DNA from: SFWF01 sp045539925
Lineage (GTDB): Bacteria; Bacillota; Clostridia; Oscillospirales; Acutalibacteraceae
DNA length: 64,000 nt
Direction: 5' to 3'
NCBI GenBank assembly: GCA_045539925.1
Contig: JAZQGH010000142.1
Span: 62,001-126,000, forward strand
Both the position numbers and the translations under genes were made by a program. This document shows positions 60,156-64,000 of this stretch, piece by piece. The notes under the pieces were generated by a model. The model did no database searches, was not told where the DNA came from, and was given only the letters and a program-made list of their open reading frames with translations. Numbering within the stretch: the stretch's first letter is position 1; every line of letters begins with the position of its first letter.

Positions 60156-61039
60156 TATACCTCAACCTCCTTACTTCTTGTAAGGTAAAGCTGAGACAGA
60201 GATATTATGACTACAGCAATAAAGAATATTACTGCCTTTGCCTGACCTACGCCCATATTTGTTGTGCTTTCATAAAAGGAATTATAAATATTAAGCGCCA
60301 ACATTTCTGTTTCATTATAAGGCTTTCCCGCTGTTAATGCAAGGTTTTGATCAAAAAGTTTAAATCCGTTTGTAAGCGTCAGAAAGGTACATATAGTTAT
60401 TGAGGGCATAACAGCAGGTAATGTGATATGTCTTAGAAGCTGAAAACTGCCTGCCCCGTCGATTTTTGCCGCCTCAATTAACTCACTGGGTACATTTTGC
60501 AGACCTGCAATGTAAATTATCATCATATAACCTATCTGCTGCCAACTGACAAGAATCACAAGACCCCAAAAACCGTAGGTAGAATTAAGAGCAAGTGCCG
60601 AGTCTAAATACCTCATAATTACTCCGTCTAGAATTATCTTCCAAAGATAACCCAGCACTATTCCACCGATAAGATTTGGAATGAAGAAAACTGTTCTGAA
60701 AATGTTGGAGCCTTTTATTCCCTTTGTAAGGAAAAAAGCTATTGTAAACGCCAATATATTGATTATAACAACAGAAACAACCGTAAATACCAGAGTAAAT
60801 ATAAAGGATGATATAAAACTGCTGTCACTTATAGCTTTGCTGTAGTTTTCAAATCCAACAAAGGTAGTTTTACTGAGGGTTCTGAACCTGAAAAAAGAAA
60901 GATAAATTCCCCAGATGAAAGGCCAGACAAATCCAATTATAAATGCAATTACAGTAGGAAGTAGAAAAATCGGTGCATATCGCTTTGTCGCCCGAAGCTG
61001 ATTAGAATTAAGTATTGCAGAGTGATTTACTGTTTTCAC
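60155..61039 (-). CDS. Carbohydrate ABC permease, MalF-like
   Basis: A 294-residue permease with six hydrophobic segments and EAA loop ELIEAAKIDGAGSFQLLRHI near 190. It forms the channel with the MalG-like subunit, and the binding protein gene lies 68 bases upstream. Confidence 0.92.
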   Translation of the reverse strand: MKTVNHSAILNSNQLRATKRYAPIFLLPTVIAFIIGFVWPFIWGIYLSFFRFRTLSKTTFVGFENYSKAISDSSFISSFIFTLVFTVVSVVIINILAFTIAFFLTKGIKGSNIFRTVFFIPNLIGGIVLGYLWKIILDGVIMRYLDSALALNSTYGFWGLVILVSWQQIGYMMIIYIAGLQNVPSELIEAAKIDGAGSFQLLRHITLPAVMPSITICTFLTLTNGFKLFDQNLALTAGKPYNETEMLALNIYNSFYESTTNMGVGQAKAVIFFIAVVIISLSQLYLTRSKEVEV

Positions 61040-61107
61040 CCGTCACCGTCCTCCTTGGTGCTGAAAATCAGGATGCGGATTTATGTCCGCACCCCGAACA
61101 AAAAATT

Positions 61108-62370
61108 TTATTGCTTAGAAGCTTTATATTGCTTCGCCCAACCGTCAACAAAGGCTTTTCTTACATCCTCCCACGCACCTGTACCTGCTGTGTAGGCGGC
61201 AAGAGCATCTACAAAATCGTTTCTCCACGCTTCGACATTTGGAGTAGTTGAAAATGCCCAGGTAACAGAATATTTTCCGTCTTCAACATAGTCGGTCATA
61301 ATCTCACTTAAAACATTATCTACAGACTCTGCCTCCTTAAACGGAGCTGAAAAGCCCATATCTTCTGCCAGACTCTCTGTGCCTTTATCCGAGGTGACGA
61401 CCCACTCTAAAAAATCAAGAGTTGCCTGTCTGTCTTCTTTCGTTGCCTCAGAATTCACCGCCCAATAGTTTTCGGTTCCGCTGCAGAGACCCTGATTTTC
61501 TTCGCTTACTCCGATATATATCGGTAAAAATCCAATATTTTCGTCGCCAATACTTTTTATCGAATCGTATTCCCAAGTACCGTTTTGATAGAAAACCGCT
61601 TTCCCTGCTTTAAATTCTGCCGCTGCATCGTTTTGATCGCTGGTAACTGTTTTGGGGTCTATAGTTGCATTATTTATATAAAGATCCCATATATTTTTAA
61701 AGTTTTCAAGGTAGGTGCCTTTAACCTCAGAAGGCTGTCCGCTTATATCTCTGTCCTCAAACTCATAGAAAAGTGGCATATTCACAAGATGTCCTGCAAA
61801 ACGCCAATTTGAGGATGAGGCAAGTCCCGAAGAAGTAAATGCTGAGAAACCAAGTTCCTGTTTTCTTGCTGTAATGTCCTCAGCAACCCTCTTTAAATCT
61901 GCAAAAGACTTTATATCGTCTATACTGTAGCCTGCCCTACTGAGCAAATTTTTATTAGTAATAAGCCCATACGCCTCATAGACGTAAGCCACCGCTAAAA
62001 CCCTACCGTCATCGGTGAGCGCAAACTCATCGGACACAAGCTGGTTATAAACCGCCGAACCGCGAAGATCAAGACAGTAATCCTTCCAGGACTGCAGACC
62101 TACAGGTCCGTTTATCTGGAAAAGTGTTGGAGCCTCATCCTTATCTATTTCTGCTAAAAGTGTCTGTTCGTACGTACCCTGCGCTGCAGTAACAACTTTA
62201 ACTTCCACACCTGTTTCTCTTGTATACTCTGATGCAAGGCTTTGCCAAGCACTATCCTGCTCGGGCTTGAAATTAAGAAAATATACCGAGCCCTTGTCTG
62301 CTGTTCTACCGCATCCGCAAAGTCCTAAGAACATACAAGCTGACAGAAATAATACTAATATTTTTTTCAT
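61108..62370 (-). CDS. Carbohydrate-binding lipoprotein of the ABC transporter
   Basis: A 420-residue family 1 extracellular binding protein. Signal peptide and lipobox LCGC (Cys20) precede EQDSAWQSLASEYTRETGVE and the C-terminal WAFSTTPNVEAWRNDF. It presumably binds oligosaccharides for the two permeases, most likely maltodextrins given malQ at the end of the operon. GGAGG precedes the ATG. First gene of the operon. Confidence 0.92.
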   Translation of the reverse strand: MKKILVLFLSACMFLGLCGCGRTADKGSVYFLNFKPEQDSAWQSLASEYTRETGVEVKVVTAAQGTYEQTLLAEIDKDEAPTLFQINGPVGLQSWKDYCLDLRGSAVYNQLVSDEFALTDDGRVLAVAYVYEAYGLITNKNLLSRAGYSIDDIKSFADLKRVAEDITARKQELGFSAFTSSGLASSSNWRFAGHLVNMPLFYEFEDRDISGQPSEVKGTYLENFKNIWDLYINNATIDPKTVTSDQNDAAAEFKAGKAVFYQNGTWEYDSIKSIGDENIGFLPIYIGVSEENQGLCSGTENYWAVNSEATKEDRQATLDFLEWVVTSDKGTESLAEDMGFSAPFKEAESVDNVLSEIMTDYVEDGKYSVTWAFSTTPNVEAWRNDFVDALAAYTAGTGAWEDVRKAFVDGWAKQYKASKQ

Positions 62371-62410
62371 ATTATCCTCCTAAAAGTGATGCAAAAGCAC
62401 CGTTTCAAGG

Positions 62411-62468
62411 ATAGTATGCGCATTTTTGCGTAAAAAAACAGCACGAAGATTGTTTTTTCTTCGTGCTG
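62411..62468 (-). promoter_or_regulatory. Leader hairpin and possible operator of the sugar operon
   Basis: CAGCACGAAGA / TCTTCGTGCTG (62468-62439) followed by seven T on the minus strand is a strong terminator. It is either a second stop for pheT readthrough or an attenuator. Just downstream CGCA-AAAA-TGCG (62430-62419) could be an operator. I find no convincing promoter hexamers. Confidence 0.5.
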
Positions 62469-62535
62469 AAAATTTTTTTATTTGAAACTGCTAATAGCCG
62501 CTGAAAAATATCAATATCGTTGTATATAATAGTAA

Positions 62536-62559
62536 AACCCTTGGACACTGCCAAGGGTT
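62536..62559 (-). terminator. Terminator of pheT
   Basis: AACCCTTGG / CCAAGGGTT, loop of six, five bases past the pheT stop; the T-run after it is short (TTTT). Confidence 0.75.
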
Positions 62560-62564
62560 CTCTT

Positions 62565-64000
62565 TTACTGTTTAAGCGAAATGTTTTCTGCGGCGAGGTC
62601 TTCGATAACCTTGTCGGTAACCGCCTTTACCTCTTCGCCTGTAAGAGTTCGCTCGGGGTGAGCAAAAAGAATGCGGACAGTAATTGACTTACCTGTTTCG
62701 TCGGTATAGGTGTCAACTACCTTAACATCTTTGATAAGACTACATTTTTGATCCTCAATAGCCTTTGCTATAGGCGCAAAGGTGTTTGACACGAAGGACA
62801 AGTCTATTTCCATTTCAGGGAAACGGCTGGGCTCAGCATACTTGATGCTTGCATTATCGATTTCAGCAAAAACTTTAAAATCAATCTCTGCATATACAAT
62901 AGATGCCTTTTTGTCTATCTTCTTTGATACCGTGGGATGTACTATGCCTATTTCGCCGACAGCCTTACCGTCACAAATAATAGTGTTTAGATTGCGCAGA
63001 TGCTGATAAGCCTTGGTTGCTTCCTTTTTCTCGAAGGAAAGGCCTTTGTGCTTGATATCGTCAGCAATCACGGCGAGCATATCACGAAGCTCAAAATACA
63101 GGGTCTCAACAGATTTTGTCTTGCTGAAGAGAGTTATGACAAGCTTCTTATTTTCAACACAGAGGTTATTCTCGTCAACTCCGTCAATAACTCGTCCAAT
63201 CTCAAAAACACCGAAGTCGGTAGCATAGGCAGTGTTATATTTAACCTGACAAAGCTGAGTGGGAACAATAGATTTGCGGATAGTTTCAATATTGGGGTTA
63301 ACAGCACCTATAAGCTTGATATTATCCTCGACCTCAATGCCTAAAGCCTTGTATTCGTCATAGTACTGCCATACATAGGAATGAAGCTCGTGCATAGAAT
63401 AACGCTTAACAAGTATATCCTTTACTTTGTCTTCAACAGTTTTTACAACATCAGGACGGACAGGAGCAATGGGGGCAGATGCGGTGTGTATCTCAAAATT
63501 ATCGTAACCGTAAATACGGGTAATTTCTTCGATAACGTCAGCCTTCATTGTTACATCCTTTGTGGCACGCCAGCTTGGAACGATAACGCTGAAATCATCA
63601 CCTGTAAGATTTACTTCAAATCCTAATGACTCGAGAGTCTTGACAATAGTATCATTAGAAATTTCAATTCCCGTATAACGGTTGACAAATGCCTTATTGA
63701 AATCGAGATTGACGGTGTCATATTTGAAAGCATATTCGTCGGTCAGAGAGGAAACCACCTTAACACCGCTATCAATATCGGTTAGGAGCTTAACAAAACG
63801 TGCAATTGCAGGAACGGTAAGCTCGGGGTCAAGGCATTTTTCATATCTCTGCGAAGCATCGGTTCTGTGAGCAAGACGAACGGTAGACTTACGGATAGAA
63901 ACGGCGTCGAAGGTAGCCGACTCAAGGGTTAATGTAGTGGTATCTTCAACAATTTCAGAATCAAGTCCGCCCATAATACCTGCAATAGCAACGGGGGTGT
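62565..64000 (-). CDS. pheT: Phenylalanyl-tRNA synthetase beta subunit, 3' part
   Basis: The C-terminal 478 codons of PheT; the frame continues through the window edge without a start (codons before MGGLDSE read TPVAIAGI). Visible are the B3/4 end with MGGLDSEIVEDTT and the segment TDASQRYEKCLDP, the B5 domain, a catalytic-like fold (VWQYYDEYKALGIEV, EIGRVIDG) and the anticodon-binding FDX domain (about the last 95 residues, SRFPEMEIDLSFV). With PheS it charges tRNA-Phe. pheS would lie beyond the window. Confidence 0.95.
   Translation of the reverse strand, partial: TPVAIAGIMGGLDSEIVEDTTTLTLESATFDAVSIRKSTVRLAHRTDASQRYEKCLDPELTVPAIARFVKLLTDIDSGVKVVSSLTDEYAFKYDTVNLDFNKAFVNRYTGIEISNDTIVKTLESLGFEVNLTGDDFSVIVPSWRATKDVTMKADVIEEITRIYGYDNFEIHTASAPIAPVRPDVVKTVEDKVKDILVKRYSMHELHSYVWQYYDEYKALGIEVEDNIKLIGAVNPNIETIRKSIVPTQLCQVKYNTAYATDFGVFEIGRVIDGVDENNLCVENKKLVITLFSKTKSVETLYFELRDMLAVIADDIKHKGLSFEKKEATKAYQHLRNLNTIICDGKAVGEIGIVHPTVSKKIDKKASIVYAEIDFKVFAEIDNASIKYAEPSRFPEMEIDLSFVSNTFAPIAKAIEDQKCSLIKDVKVVDTYTDETGKSITVRILFAHPERTLTGEEVKAVTDKVIEDLAAENISLKQ

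Noticed and set aside
62387..62415. A possible CcpA (cre) site TTGAAACGGTGCTTT upstream of the sugar operon.
   Set aside because: The match to the cre consensus needs a shift and lacks the symmetric right half.

Overview
The window looks like a chromosome segment of a low-GC, endospore-forming Firmicute of class Clostridia, probably an Oscillospirales/Ruminococcaceae-like gut bacterium. The evidence is the set of sporulation genes (spo0A, spoIIGA-sigE, spoIIM, yqfC/yqfD, a ylbJ-like gene, a BofC-like gene, a SpoIVFB-like M50 protease), the Firmicute gene orders (yqfC-yqfD-phoH-ybeY-era-yqzL-recO, cdaA-cdaR, ruvCAB, ecfA1-ecfA2-ecfT-truA, spoIIM-xerD), SAM-I and FMN riboswitches, frequent TTG/GTG starts and encoded CCA ends on the tRNAs. 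No prophage, CRISPR array, transposase or plasmid function is visible. The species cannot be named from the sequence.

Layout. 0-10 kb: minus-strand cdaA-cdaR (c-di-AMP synthesis), a selenium/sulfur pair (DUF3343 carrier and class V aminotransferase), an amino-acid ABC operon with an oddly ordered binding protein, a FliB-like methylase, xerD-spoIIM and proC. 10-19 kb: a lone plus-strand fabG-like gene, mutS2, then the era/ybeY/phoH/yqfD/yqfC cluster and a divergent ylbJ. 19-31 kb: tRNA-Arg and tRNA-Gly, a ClpE-like chaperone with pgsA and cvpA, the ECF energising module with truA, an rRNA-type methyltransferase and ruvBAC. 31-35 kb: the plus-strand potABCD polyamine operon behind a long structured leader. 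35-45 kb: two tRNA-Ser genes, sigE-spoIIGA, a response regulator/histidine kinase/HtrA operon, a SigH-like sigma factor, a 310-bp miniature inverted-repeat element and a class A PBP. 45-54 kb: small regulators, tRNA-Thr, a radical-SAM/DUF2344/M50 group, ygiQ, metK under a SAM-I riboswitch and ribU under an FMN riboswitch. 54-64 kb: spo0A, a GDSL hydrolase, a GT2 glycosyltransferase, ybaK, an alpha-glucan operon (malEFG-like transporter plus malQ) and the 3' part of pheT.

Connections. RibU (FMN-controlled) should dock on the shared EcfA1A2T module about 27 kb away. Spo0A would be expected to drive spoIIGA-sigE, and the spoIIGA promoter here has a 0A-box core overlapping a -35-like hexamer with a long spacer, as in Bacillus subtilis. 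SpoIIGA would process pro-SigE, which in known spore-formers drives yqfC/yqfD, spoIIM and ylbJ. The sugar transporter and MalQ form one maltodextrin uptake and processing unit.

Most unusual items: (1) a type-3 solute-binding lipoprotein whose two lobes are in circularly permuted order; (2) an unassigned, possibly bistable leader RNA in front of potABCD, with a perfect 24-bp palindrome upstream of its promoter; (3) phoH, whose only start covering the conserved N-terminus is ATT; (4) an apparently intact MITE flanked by a 4-bp direct repeat; (5) a terminator-like hairpin whose U-tract touches the next gene's ribosome-binding site; (6) a tRNA-like sequence lacking an anticodon arm.
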